Assembly: GCA_050247135.1 (NCBI GenBank)
Contig: JBFWUT010000016.1
Span: forward strand, 1-57,016
DNA length: 57,016 bases
Origin: Berkiella sp050247135
Lineage (GTDB): Bacteria > Pseudomonadota > Gammaproteobacteria > Berkiellales > Berkiellaceae
Direction: 5' to 3'
Both the position numbers and the translations under genes were made by a program. This document shows, piece after piece, positions 26,404 through 34,466 of this stretch (positions within the stretch are counted from its first letter, which is position 1; every line of letters starts with the position of its first letter). The notes under the pieces were generated by a model that was not told the origin of the DNA, searched no databases, and saw only the letters and a list, made by a program, of their open reading frames with translations.

Positions 26404-26569
26404 TCAGCATTTTAAATACTATTTCACTCGTCTGCGTTATTCACACCTCAATCGGGTTTGCTGGAATTGCCAATCGTCTTCAGATAAAATCGTCGAAGAT
26501 AGCAAGAAGGCAACACAACATGATCCAAACCAATGCAATAAAAGAACCCACCCTAGCCAGAGTATATAG
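26396..26569 (+). CDS. Possible aromatic-rich leader ORF upstream of two EamA transporters
   Basis: A 57-codon ORF that starts five bases before the aspartoacylase-like stop and ends inside the first EamA gene, out of frame. It begins MANQHFKYYFTRLRYSHLNR and continues with VCWNC, so it is rich in Phe, Tyr, Arg and Trp. It shares 'FTRL' and 'LNR' with the leader ORF at 9273. There is a purine-rich site (AAGAAGAG) but no canonical ribosome site. It could be a regulatory leader peptide for the aromatic-type exporters, or a chance frame. Confidence 0.28.
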   Translation: MANQHFKYYFTRLRYSHLNRVCWNCQSSSDKIVEDSKKATQHDPNQCNKRTHPSQSI

Positions 26570-27428
26570 CCTGTTCGCTGCTGTTATCTTCATTTGGGGT
26601 TTTAGCTGGCCCATCAATAAAATCGGTATTGAGTATATTCACCCTATTTGGTTTGCTACCTTTCGCCTCATTCTTGGCACCCTTTCCATGTTTGCTTTAG
26701 TGGCGTTTCTAAAAAGATTGGTTATCCCAAGCCGCAAAGATCTGCCACTGATATTAACCCTGGGCTTTTTCCAAATGGGCCTTTTTACTTTATTCATCAA
26801 TATTGGTCTATTTTATGTTGATGCCGGACGCTCAGCGATTTTAACTTATACTACCCCTTTTTGGATTTTGCCTTTTGCCGTTTTATTCTTTCATGAAAAA
26901 TTGTCCCCTTTAAAATTGCTCGGCTTCTTAATGGGGTTAGTCGGTGTCCTTGTCTTATTTAGTCCATGGAGTATTGATTGGTCTGATCAAAACGCCTTAT
27001 TAGGCAATGGACTGTTACTACTTGCGGCCATTTCCTTTGGCATTAGTTTGCTTTGTGCACGCAACATGACATGGCATCGCCCTGCAATTGAGTTACTTCC
27101 TTGGCAGTTATTAGTCGGCATTGTACCCGTCTCTCTCTTATCGGTTCTGATGGTTCCTAACCCTGTGCTCCAATTCACCCAAACAGGTATTTTTTCTTTA
27201 TTGTACACTGGCATCTTAGGCACCGGCATCGCCTATTGGTGTTCCAACATTGTTAGTAAAGAACTGCCTTCTATGACCGTCTCTATTGGTTTTTTAGGCG
27301 TACCCATTTGTGGTTTGCTTTCTTCTGCAATCATTCTACATGAACCCATCACTGCTCCTCTTAAGATTGCGATGTTTTTCATCCCCTGCGGAGTGTTATG
27401 TGTCACTTTAGGTAGCAAGTCTCGATGA
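26520..27428 (+). CDS. EamA/DMT-family transporter (first of a pair)
   Basis: 302 residues with ten predicted TM helices and two EamA repeats. Recognisable parts are 'FIWGFSWPINKIGIEYIHP' at the first repeat, 'GLFYVDAGRSAILTYTTPFW' and 'LLGFLMGLVGVLVLFSPW', then a second repeat with 'TGILGTGIAYWCSN'. Family members are drug/metabolite exporters, several of which export amino acids such as threonine or aromatics. ATG has AAGG ten bases upstream. Overlaps the next transporter by four bases (ATGA). Confidence 0.88.
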   Translation: MIQTNAIKEPTLARVYSLFAAVIFIWGFSWPINKIGIEYIHPIWFATFRLILGTLSMFALVAFLKRLVIPSRKDLPLILTLGFFQMGLFTLFINIGLFYVDAGRSAILTYTTPFWILPFAVLFFHEKLSPLKLLGFLMGLVGVLVLFSPWSIDWSDQNALLGNGLLLLAAISFGISLLCARNMTWHRPAIELLPWQLLVGIVPVSLLSVLMVPNPVLQFTQTGIFSLLYTGILGTGIAYWCSNIVSKELPSMTVSIGFLGVPICGLLSSAIILHEPITAPLKIAMFFIPCGVLCVTLGSKSR

Positions 27429-28309
27429 AAAATACCACCTCAGAATTTCAAGGTTCCGTGTACGCCATTTTGTCAGGTGTGTTATATGGCCTAGTGGGTT
27501 ATTTTGGCATAACCCTTATGCAAGATTTCTCCATTGCTAATACGCAGTTCTGGCGTTTTTTAATTTCAGCACTTTTCATCATCATCTTTTTTGCTAAACA
27601 ATGCCTTCAATCCAAGGACAGCCTTAGTGCTATGTTGAAAACGTTTTGTTTTGGCGGGTTATTTTATGCCCTGGCTGCTTGTATTTATTATGTAAGCAGT
27701 GAATATATTGGTACGGGTCCGTCAATGGTGATCTTTTTCACTTATCCTGCGATAGTGATGCTTTTAAATAGCATTTTGTATAAGCAACATGTCCCCAAGA
27801 TATACTATGCAGCTATATTGTTGGTGGCATTTGGAATGACTCAATTAATTGATTTGAAGGAATGTCAATTTGATCTCTTAGGTATTGGTTTGGCTGTGCT
27901 CTCATCCTTTGCCTATGCCTGCTACGTTATTGTCAGTAAAAAAATAGAGATCTCTCCTGTAATGTCAACCGTGTCTTTATCGCTAGGCGGCGCATTTGCT
28001 TGCTTATGCTATTCGCTTTGGGATCACAGCTTTATCATCCCCACTACAGGCACTCAGTGGGTGTTGATATTTAGCTTTGCGATCTTCACAACCGCCATTC
28101 CCATTCTCTTGTTTTTAGAGTCCTTAAAGAAAATTAGCTCTGAAAAGGCGTCTATTTTGTCGGTGACGGAACCTTTATTTGTGGTCATTTTTGGCATTTT
28201 ATTACTCGAAGAAGCTGTGGATATCGCTAAAGTGATAGGGATAGTTGCCATCCTTGCCGGCGCTTTGATGACGCTCAGTAATAAAAATAAACTAAATTCC
28301 TCATTTTAA
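27425..28309 (+). CDS. EamA/DMT-family transporter (second of a pair)
   Basis: 294 residues, ten TM helices in two EamA repeats ('LSGVLYGLVGYFGITLM', 'GTGPSMVIFFTYPAIVML', second repeat with 'SSFAYACYVIVSKKIE' and 'SSEKASILSVTEPLF'). Start overlaps the upstream transporter stop, so the two are translationally coupled and may act as a heterodimer or two exporters with related substrates. Substrate unknown. Confidence 0.88.
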   Translation: MKNTTSEFQGSVYAILSGVLYGLVGYFGITLMQDFSIANTQFWRFLISALFIIIFFAKQCLQSKDSLSAMLKTFCFGGLFYALAACIYYVSSEYIGTGPSMVIFFTYPAIVMLLNSILYKQHVPKIYYAAILLVAFGMTQLIDLKECQFDLLGIGLAVLSSFAYACYVIVSKKIEISPVMSTVSLSLGGAFACLCYSLWDHSFIIPTTGTQWVLIFSFAIFTTAIPILLFLESLKKISSEKASILSVTEPLFVVIFGILLLEEAVDIAKVIGIVAILAGALMTLSNKNKLNSSF

Positions 28310-28356
28310 TTTAGGCCATTCTTGGGATCTTGTTACCCACAGTAGTCTCCTAAGAG

Positions 28357-29487
28357 CTATCTGCGAGGCGATGGTTTTTCAGGAGCACTTGGCTCCTGAT
28401 CTTTTGCTTGACTCACTATAGCTTGCTCAGCAACGACTTGTAATGCTTGCTCATAATTGTTCTTTAAATCTTGCAACAGTGAGGGATGGTCAATCAAAGC
28501 ATTCAGAATGTCCTCTTGCCTCAAGTAAAGTCGATGTTGATTGTCAGGCAATGCTTCAATGTCCTCTTCTTGCAGGTTAAATTTAAGCTCAACCAACGCA
28601 GCTAGTAGAGAAATTAATTGATCGTCATTAAGATTTTCAATATCAAAAGTGGCATAATTCTCTCTACCGAAATAGGTAAACGTGACTGGATGGTTTTGTC
28701 CTAATGCTTCATTAAGATGATTTTGTAATCGACTACCAAACAGCATGTCATGCATCTCATCCAAGTCATAGTTGTATCTCTTTGGGACTTTGCTGTTTGC
28801 CTTAAAAATCTCCACCCTATAGGTTCCATCTTGATTTAACGTTATATTTGCGGCCTCTACTTTCTTTGGGCTTTCAAAGTAGGTTTGTAACTCTTTTAAG
28901 TTGCCTTCTGGCATCCATCGACCTTGATAAGGTTTGGCTTGTGGCGCAACGGGTGGATTTTCGCCAAAGCGTTTTAGTTTAACTTCTCCTTTTTCATCAG
29001 GTGTGCGCTTTGCTTGATATTTATCGCGTTCACCTTGTTTAAACTCTTTAGTACTAACACTTAACTCTCGCCCTTGCTCAAGGTGAAAAGCGGCTTCGGT
29101 ATTTTTATCAAGATTAAATTGAACGTTAATACCTTTTTTTCGACTATTTTCATTTTTTAGCGCACTCTTTTTTGGCGACTCTTTTTGCAAGATAGGCTGT
29201 AGTTTTTTTTCTCTGGCTTCATTCAGTAAATCCAATATTTCGCCAAATTCCTTACGAAAAGCTTTAATTTCTTTTTGATCAGCCTCAACAACAACTTCTA
29301 GGACCACGATGAGTAATCGATCTTTGTCAGAATCAAGAAAATTAGATTGATTTATTTGCTTCAAGACATTGATCACGTTAATTTTATAGTCAGTTTGACC
29401 GGGCTGGAATTGCATGGGTATATTGCTTATTTTCTCTATGGCCAGTTCGATTAGATTATTTTGAACTCGTACCCCTTGCTTGCCCAT
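28357..29487 (-). CDS. Unknown hydrophilic protein, candidate effector
   Basis: 376 residues; ATG preceded by GAGG. No signal peptide or TM. N-terminal ~100 residues are helical ('NVLKQINQSNFLDSDKDRLL', then a heptad-like region). Residues ~105-190 are highly charged, Lys/Glu/Pro-rich and probably disordered. Residues ~195-345 look like a mixed alpha/beta domain with aromatic strands ('ANITLNQDGTYRVEIFKA', 'PVTFTYFGRENYATFDIEN'). The tail is Pro/Ser/Arg-rich. No family recognised. Convergent with the EamA operon. Confidence 0.65.
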   Translation of the reverse strand: MGKQGVRVQNNLIELAIEKISNIPMQFQPGQTDYKINVINVLKQINQSNFLDSDKDRLLIVVLEVVVEADQKEIKAFRKEFGEILDLLNEAREKKLQPILQKESPKKSALKNENSRKKGINVQFNLDKNTEAAFHLEQGRELSVSTKEFKQGERDKYQAKRTPDEKGEVKLKRFGENPPVAPQAKPYQGRWMPEGNLKELQTYFESPKKVEAANITLNQDGTYRVEIFKANSKVPKRYNYDLDEMHDMLFGSRLQNHLNEALGQNHPVTFTYFGRENYATFDIENLNDDQLISLLAALVELKFNLQEEDIEALPDNQHRLYLRQEDILNALIDHPSLLQDLKNNYEQALQVVAEQAIVSQAKDQEPSAPEKPSPRR

Positions 29488-29602
29488 GTAGTACCTCGCT
29501 TTGAGCCAAACATTTTATTTTAGTATATATGCGGCTAGGGTACAGAGTGAATGAACTATGCTATCAGGTCAGGGTTTCTATGCGGGTAAATGCAAGCATC
29601 AT

Positions 29603-30373
29603 TTAACCTAACAAATGAAAACCCGCATCGATGTAAATGGTATCTCCAGTGATGTTTTTTGCATAATCAGTTGATAGATAGGTCACCATGGCACCTACAT
29701 CGTAAATATCAACTAGCGTTTGCATTGGCGATTTTTGCTCTGCCCGCTGCATCAATTTATCAAAATCTTCTAAGCCGGACGCCGCACGAGTTTTGACAGG
29801 TCCCGGAGAAATAGCAGTGACCCTAATCTTTTGTGGCCCCAATTCCACTGCCATATAACGTACACAGGATTCTAAGGCAGCTTTGACTGGTCCCATTAGA
29901 TTATAATTTTCAATCACTTTGACAGAACCATAAAAGCTCATTGCAAATAGTGAGCCACCGTGGCTCATCAAAGGCTTAGCCAATTTAGCTAAGCGCAAAA
30001 AAGAATGGCAGGAAATATCCATGGCTAGTAAAAACCCTTCTTTTGAGCAATCTACCACCGGACCTTGCAAATCTTTTTGGGGTGCAAAGGCAATAGAGTG
30101 AACAATAATATCCACTTTTTGCCATTTTGATGTTACCTCTTGAAAGAGGTTTTCAAGATCGCCTTCTTTTGTGACATCACAGCGAGAATATATACTAGGT
30201 GTCAGTTCATCAGTTAATTTATCTACATAAGGTTTGGCTTTATCATTGAGATAGGTTATTCCAACTTCGGCACCTGCTTTTTTTAGCATATGTGCGCAAC
30301 CATAGGCAATTGAGTTTTCATTGGCTATGCCAATAATGAGTGCTTTTTTACCTGCGAGTAATTGGGCATCCAT
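29603..30373 (-). CDS. fabI: Enoyl-[acyl-carrier-protein] reductase (NADH)
   Basis: 256 residues, the usual FabI length. Short-chain dehydrogenase fold with the FabI signature: N-terminal 'GKKALIIGIANENSIAYG' cofactor loop, 'CDVTKEGDLENLF', 'DIIVHSIAFAP', Tyr148 in SFYGS, and catalytic Tyr157 and Lys164 in YNLMGPVK, matching E. coli Tyr146/156 and Lys163. It catalyses the last reduction in each cycle of fatty acid elongation. The start overlaps the stop of the small upstream gene in TAATG, so the two are co-translated. It is the usual target of triclosan-type inhibitors. Confidence 0.93.
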   Translation of the reverse strand: MDAQLLAGKKALIIGIANENSIAYGCAHMLKKAGAEVGITYLNDKAKPYVDKLTDELTPSIYSRCDVTKEGDLENLFQEVTSKWQKVDIIVHSIAFAPQKDLQGPVVDCSKEGFLLAMDISCHSFLRLAKLAKPLMSHGGSLFAMSFYGSVKVIENYNLMGPVKAALESCVRYMAVELGPQKIRVTAISPGPVKTRAASGLEDFDKLMQRAEQKSPMQTLVDIYDVGAMVTYLSTDYAKNITGDTIYIDAGFHLLG

Positions 30374-30663
30374 TATGTATTGCCTTTTTGATTTTTTTCA
30401 TTTTCTAAAGCTTTTTTTGTGATATCTGAATACATCTGAATCACCTTAGTCATTATTTCTTGATATTCAGGATATTTATCAGATAACCGGAGAATATGTT
30501 TTGCTTCATTAAAAACCGTTTGCAAAAATACCATATCAGGCTCAGTTAAGGTCTCCCCCGCATTGACTCTTTTTTCTAAATGAAGCGCTCTTGGGTAACG
30601 CTCTTCATTAAACCGTTTTGCTAGCGCTGTTATGACTATTTCATCAGCTGGGTTTTTATCCAT
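30373..30663 (-). CDS. Small helical protein co-transcribed with fabI
   Basis: 96 residues, all helical and charged, no signal peptide: 'IVITALAKRFNEERYP', 'LEKRVNAGETLTEPDMVFLQ', then a long amphipathic C-terminal half. One-base overlap of its stop with the fabI start. Conserved linkage to fabI would suggest a helper role in fatty acid synthesis, but I do not recognise the family. Confidence 0.65.
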   Translation of the reverse strand: MDKNPADEIVITALAKRFNEERYPRALHLEKRVNAGETLTEPDMVFLQTVFNEAKHILRLSDKYPEYQEIMTKVIQMYSDITKKALENEKNQKGNT

Positions 30664-30846
30664 TTTCTCTATCCCATTTTAAGGACATTCAGAGAAACAT
30701 AGCATATATGAGCAATGTGAATGAGCACGAGTTTTGGGGAAATGAGTGTGGTACCGTTGGCATAGCGATTGACTAGGGCAATGACTGAATTGATGCATGA
30801 AGTAAAACATCAGGCAAGGGGCATGTTTTCACATCCGGTTAAGCCA

Positions 30847-30875
30847 TTGACTCAGGGAGACTTTCCCAGGATAAT
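30847..30875 (+). promoter_or_regulatory. Sigma-70 promoter of tRNA-Arg(UCG)
   Basis: TTGACT (30847-30852), exactly 17 bases, GATAAT (30870-30875), with a tRNA 5' end 15 bases further on. The other tRNA-Arg in the window has an analogous TTGACA-17-GATAAT promoter. Confidence 0.8.
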
Positions 30876-30890
30876 TCAGCCCGTTATCAC

Positions 30891-30967
30891 GCGCCCGTAG
30901 CTCAGTTGGATAGAGTATCTGGCTTCGAACCAGAGTGTCGGGAGTTCGAGTCTCTCCGGGCGCGCCA
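30891..30967 (+). tRNA. tRNA-Arg (anticodon UCG)
   Basis: 77 nt with encoded CCA. Acceptor GCGCCCG pairs with CGGGCGC, discriminator G. D-arm GCTCAGTTGGATAGAGT; anticodon loop CTTCGAA with TCG at 30925-30927, stem TCTGG/CCAGA; T-arm GGGAG-TTCGAGT-CTCTC. Reads CGA and possibly CGG. It is nearly identical to the tRNA-Arg(ACG) gene at 53601 outside the anticodon arm, so one probably arose from the other by duplication. Confidence 0.95.
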
Positions 30968-30969
30968 AT

Positions 30970-30999
30970 AAAAAAAACCACCTAAAGGTGGTTTTTTTT
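30970..30999 (+). terminator. Rho-independent terminator of tRNA-Arg(UCG)
   Basis: AACCACC pairs with GGTGGTT around TAAA (30976-30993), followed by a run of T. A partial second copy (AGGTGG plus T-run) occurs at 31151. Confidence 0.85.
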
Positions 31000-31015
31000 A
31001 TTGGCTTATTGGGTT

Positions 31016-31192
31016 GACTTGAACTCCCGACTTACAATTAGCAGTTCGAAAAATCGGCAGGATTGCCGATTTAGACGCGCATAGCGCGGGCGAAGCCCGA
31101 GGGCCAGGGATGGCCCGAGTCAATCTCGAAGGGCGCAACCTTAAACCTTTAGGTGGTTTTTTTATTGGCTTATTGGGTTGACTTGAACTCCC
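31016..31192 (+). repeat. tRNA-linked structured repeat, copy 1
   Basis: Three parts. (a) 31016-31031 is antisense to the T-arm of the adjacent tRNA (30937-30952), 16 pairs including one G-U. (b) 31041-31138 is a 98-nt element made of four consecutive hairpins (stems around 31051-31072, 31076-31088, 31087-31099, 31101-31116). It is 90/98 identical to the copy at 53426-53523 on the other strand. (c) 31151-31192 repeats 30986-31028 (terminator arm, T-run and following bases), one T shorter. No convincing protein is encoded. Whether it is an RNA, a mobile palindromic element or a by-product of tRNA duplication is open. Confidence 0.75.
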
Positions 31193-31204
31193 TCCGGTCA
31201 TTTT

Positions 31205-32254
31205 CTACTTTAAAGACCCCATATCAATCACAAACCGGTACTTCACATCCCCTTTAATCGTGCGCTCATAAGCCTCATTCACCTTTTGCATGGGGATCAC
31301 TTCAATATCTGACACAATATTATGCTTGGCACAAAAGTCGAGCATCTCCTGAGTTTCAGGTAGGCCACCAACTAATGAGCCGGCAATAGCACGGCGCTTA
31401 AAAATCAAATTGAATGTCTGCACGCTAGGATCTTGGGTTGGCACGCCAAGTAACACCATGGTGCCATCTCGTTTTAATAATTGTAAATAAGGCCCCAAAT
31501 CAATAGGAGCAGAAATGGCATTCAACAACAAATCAAAACGGTTTGCTTGCGCTTGCATCTCACCCGGATTTTTGGCAATCACCACTTCCTTTGCTCCTAA
31601 GCGCAACGCATCTTCTGCTTTCTCAGGTGATGTCGTAAATACCACCACATGCGCACCCATGGCATTCGCTAATTTAACCGCCATATGACCAAGACCACCT
31701 AAGCCCATCACTCCCACATGCGAGCCAGGCCCCACTTTCCAATGTCTCAATGGTGAATAGGTTGTGATCCCGGCACACAAAAGGGGCGCGACACCAGCAG
31801 GATCAAGTGACGGTGATACTTTTAAGACAAAAGCTTCATCAACCACTATTTGATCTGAATAACCACCCATCGTGCGCGTTTTGCCATCTTTTTCGAGACT
31901 ATTATAAGTTCCCACAAAACCTTTTTCGCAGTACTGCTCCAAACCTTCAGCACAGCTACTACAAGTGCGACATGAACCCACAAAACAACCTACGCCAACA
32001 AGATCCCCTGTTTTAAATTTTTTAACATCGGATCCCACATCAGTCACTTTGCCAACAATTTCGTGACCCGGCACCATGGGATAAAGCGAGTTGCCCCATT
32101 CATTGCGCGCCTGATGAATGTCGGAATGGCAAATGCCACAATAAGCAATTTCAATTAAGACATCATGAGGGCCAACATCACGTCGCTCGAATTCAAATGG
32201 GGCTAACGGGCTCTTTGCGTCTTTTGCTGCATAACCACTGGTTTTAAGCATCAT
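31205..32254 (-). CDS. Zinc-dependent NAD(P) alcohol dehydrogenase, CAD/YahK-type
   Basis: 349 residues from ATG 32254, chosen for GGGAG just upstream; a longer frame to 32329 lacks such a site. Catalytic zinc ligands in 'YCGICHSDIH' and 'PGHEIVG'; four-Cys structural zinc site in 'CFVGSCRTCSSCAEGLEQYC'; Rossmann glycine motif 'GLGGLGHMAVKLA'. The family reduces aldehydes such as cinnamaldehyde or medium-chain aldehydes with NADPH. Length and motifs complete. Single gene, cytosolic. Confidence 0.9.
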   Translation of the reverse strand: MMLKTSGYAAKDAKSPLAPFEFERRDVGPHDVLIEIAYCGICHSDIHQARNEWGNSLYPMVPGHEIVGKVTDVGSDVKKFKTGDLVGVGCFVGSCRTCSSCAEGLEQYCEKGFVGTYNSLEKDGKTRTMGGYSDQIVVDEAFVLKVSPSLDPAGVAPLLCAGITTYSPLRHWKVGPGSHVGVMGLGGLGHMAVKLANAMGAHVVVFTTSPEKAEDALRLGAKEVVIAKNPGEMQAQANRFDLLLNAISAPIDLGPYLQLLKRDGTMVLLGVPTQDPSVQTFNLIFKRRAIAGSLVGGLPETQEMLDFCAKHNIVSDIEVIPMQKVNEAYERTIKGDVKYRFVIDMGSLK

Positions 32255-32409
32255 ATTTCTCCCACGCTGCATGTGCACACAGGCTTCGCATCTTAAAGTG
32301 TTACGGGTGTATAATAATGAACATAACACTACCAGCTTAAATCAAAATTTAATAAATTGTGGTTCGTGTAATTAACCATAATGAATAAAAGCCAAAATAG
32401 GCAAAAATA

Positions 32410-33153
32410 ATGCAAAAACAGTGGGATCCCCTCAAAGTTTTCATCGTGACGATTTTATCGTTATCATCATTTGGTTTGGTATTCATGACGTTAAATGCTC
32501 ACGGATGGCACATCACATATCTTCAGCTCCTTATCTTTGCCACCACTTTAACGATGGTGATTTATTCTTACCAATCCAAAAAGTACTTTTACACCGTCCT
32601 TTACTTATTTCTTTTTTTTCTATACAACCCCATCATTATTTACCCCTTCACTACTGCAGCTTGGAAACTGCTCAATGTAGGTGTCATTATCCTTTTTCTT
32701 AAAAATATCTTTGAAATTGGTTATTATGACAAGATGAAAAAGACCATTCACGTCGCACAAAAATTAGATGCTTATTTACATGAAATGGAGAAGAAAATAT
32801 CGCATTTAACCTTTCATGAAACCGCTACAGTTATCAATCGAGAATATAGCAAATCTTTTAAGATGTTCAATGACAGGATCTCCTGGCATGATTACGAATT
32901 GCCAGATTTTGAATTTTATGTACTATCAAGTTATTTTTCACGAGGAAAACTAAAGGGTGGATTAAGCGCAAGTGGTCAAAATGAATTTTCTAACATTGAA
33001 ATTCACATCAATTTTAATTTAACCCATCATGTGAAATATGCGGTACGAGAAGAGGGTAATCCTTTAAAAACGTCCCTGTTTGGTAAGCAATTAAAATATA
33101 TGCTCATAAAGAAATATGATTACGTTGACATGGCAAAGATTATTGGGATTTAA
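32410..33153 (+). CDS. Membrane protein with a YNPI motif and a soluble C-terminal domain
   Basis: 247 residues. The N-terminal ~105 residues have four TM helices with 'LFLFFLYNPIIIYPFTTAAW', similar to the four-TM protein at 18435. A linker helix ('AQKLDAYLHEMEKKIS') leads to a ~110-residue soluble domain with alternating strands ('FYVLSSYFSRGKLKGGL', 'NIEIHINFNLTHHVKYA'). The architecture suggests a DUF6804-like membrane module with a cytosolic domain of unknown function. The last four bases overlap the stop of the convergent Ulp1-like gene. Confidence 0.6.
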   Translation: MQKQWDPLKVFIVTILSLSSFGLVFMTLNAHGWHITYLQLLIFATTLTMVIYSYQSKKYFYTVLYLFLFFLYNPIIIYPFTTAAWKLLNVGVIILFLKNIFEIGYYDKMKKTIHVAQKLDAYLHEMEKKISHLTFHETATVINREYSKSFKMFNDRISWHDYELPDFEFYVLSSYFSRGKLKGGLSASGQNEFSNIEIHINFNLTHHVKYAVREEGNPLKTSLFGKQLKYMLIKKYDYVDMAKIIGI

Positions 33154-34322
33154 TTAAGCTTACCACCTGGACCTAGTTTTTTAATAGGTTTTTCTTTTTC
33201 TAGTATTTTAGTTTGATCCTGCGCAAAAGCTTCAGCCATATCAAATCTAAATTGAGAATAGTCACATGTTCCTGTATGGTTCTTTGGCAATGCGTTATGA
33301 GTGACAATCTCTCTGGCCCAATAGCTAATGGAAACCCCACAATCTAATGCATTATCTTGTTCTGGGATATTAATGTGTTGTTGCACCTTGACCAATTCTG
33401 CCAACTTTTTCTTGGGAAAGAGCGCTTGCAAAAAGTTTGCAGCAACAGTTAAGAACTGCTTAGATTTAGTATTGAACGAATCCAGACAGGATAACGTATA
33501 TTTACCATCTTTGCCTTTATCAAGAACAACAAGATACCAATGGTTATTTGCATTCATTGGCATAAAAATCCGTTTTGCAGATTTTAAACTGGCTCTGTTA
33601 TAAATGTAATCAGGATCGTTTCGTACTCTTTCACAAAAATCACTTTTATCTGACAGAAGAGGACTGACCACACGCGTTTTTGGATCCTGCTTTTCTAACA
33701 ACCTAAAGAATTTTTCAACCAGGGTGTCGTTTAACCATTCGTTTCTTAACAGCATCTGCGCATCTCTTAAGTCCATGTTTTCAGTTAGAGCCACTAATTG
33801 TTCCAAAGTTTTGGCCTGTTCCTGAGGGTTATATTTTGCAAAAGCGGCAGATTGTATTTGATATTTATCCTTAGCCAGCTTTTGTAAACTGGTATCAAGT
33901 TTAGCCTTTGGGGCAATACCCAGCTTTGCTGCGTATCCAAAAATTAAAACCGTTCTTTGGCGTTTTTGTGCTGCTTCTTGTTCCAACTCTTCTACTGTTG
34001 GCTCGGGCAAATACGTCAAATCAATTTCTTGAACCTGACCTCGAACTTCGATAATTTCAACATCACTTGAGGAATCTTCATAATCTGATGTTAAATCAAT
34101 AACAACGCGAGATTTCTTTTGGGGAGCTTTTTTTCGACCTTCTTTTACTGTTACGCTCCTAGTGCGAGTTACAGCAGGGACCACAGCGGGAGCGGGGCTT
34201 GAACCAAAAAAAGCTTGTACAATTTCTTTTGCAAGATTTAACAACCCACCAAAAAATGAAGGACCCGAAGATGCCATAAAAAAACCTATCACAACAAATA
34301 AGAAGACTGACATTCTAAACAT
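33150..34322 (-). CDS. Ulp1/SENP-type (C48) protease with SUMO-interacting motifs
   Basis: 390 residues from ATG 34322; the frame stays open to 34475, with further ATGs at 34421 and 34475, but those collide with the divergent FtsH-like gene and span a G8/C8 run (34347-34354). The C-terminal domain has the complete CE-clan site: His261-Trp in NNHWYLVVLD, Asp281 in CLDSF, Gln322 and Cys328 in IPEQDNALDCGVS. Yeast Ulp1 has the same order and similar spacing. Before it, residues ~73-105 hold VVIDLTSDYEDSSSD, VEIIEV and EIDLTYL, which look like tandem SUMO-interacting motifs of the PIAS type. One N-terminal hydrophobic stretch (MSVFLFVVIGFF) may be a membrane anchor. Likely cleaves SUMO or a related host modifier. 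Confidence 0.82.
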   Translation of the reverse strand: MFRMSVFLFVVIGFFMASSGPSFFGGLLNLAKEIVQAFFGSSPAPAVVPAVTRTRSVTVKEGRKKAPQKKSRVVIDLTSDYEDSSSDVEIIEVRGQVQEIDLTYLPEPTVEELEQEAAQKRQRTVLIFGYAAKLGIAPKAKLDTSLQKLAKDKYQIQSAAFAKYNPQEQAKTLEQLVALTENMDLRDAQMLLRNEWLNDTLVEKFFRLLEKQDPKTRVVSPLLSDKSDFCERVRNDPDYIYNRASLKSAKRIFMPMNANNHWYLVVLDKGKDGKYTLSCLDSFNTKSKQFLTVAANFLQALFPKKKLAELVKVQQHINIPEQDNALDCGVSISYWAREIVTHNALPKNHTGTCDYSQFRFDMAEAFAQDQTKILEKEKPIKKLGPGGKLN

Positions 34323-34466
34323 ATTTTCAGCGTTTGTATAGAAACAGGGGGGGGCATTAAACAGCTTATTTATAGCTGATTTGAACCGAAGCTGTGCATT
34401 TACACTATTAACCCATGCCATTATTGACCGATAACCAATACAGTCCTCCAAGGGCATGAGTAACGT

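Noticed and set aside
30998..31201. 67-codon minus-strand frame with PSRLTRAIPGPRASP
   Set aside because: It is the antisense reading of the tRNA-linked structured repeat; its similarity to the frame at 53420 reflects the repeat, not a protein.
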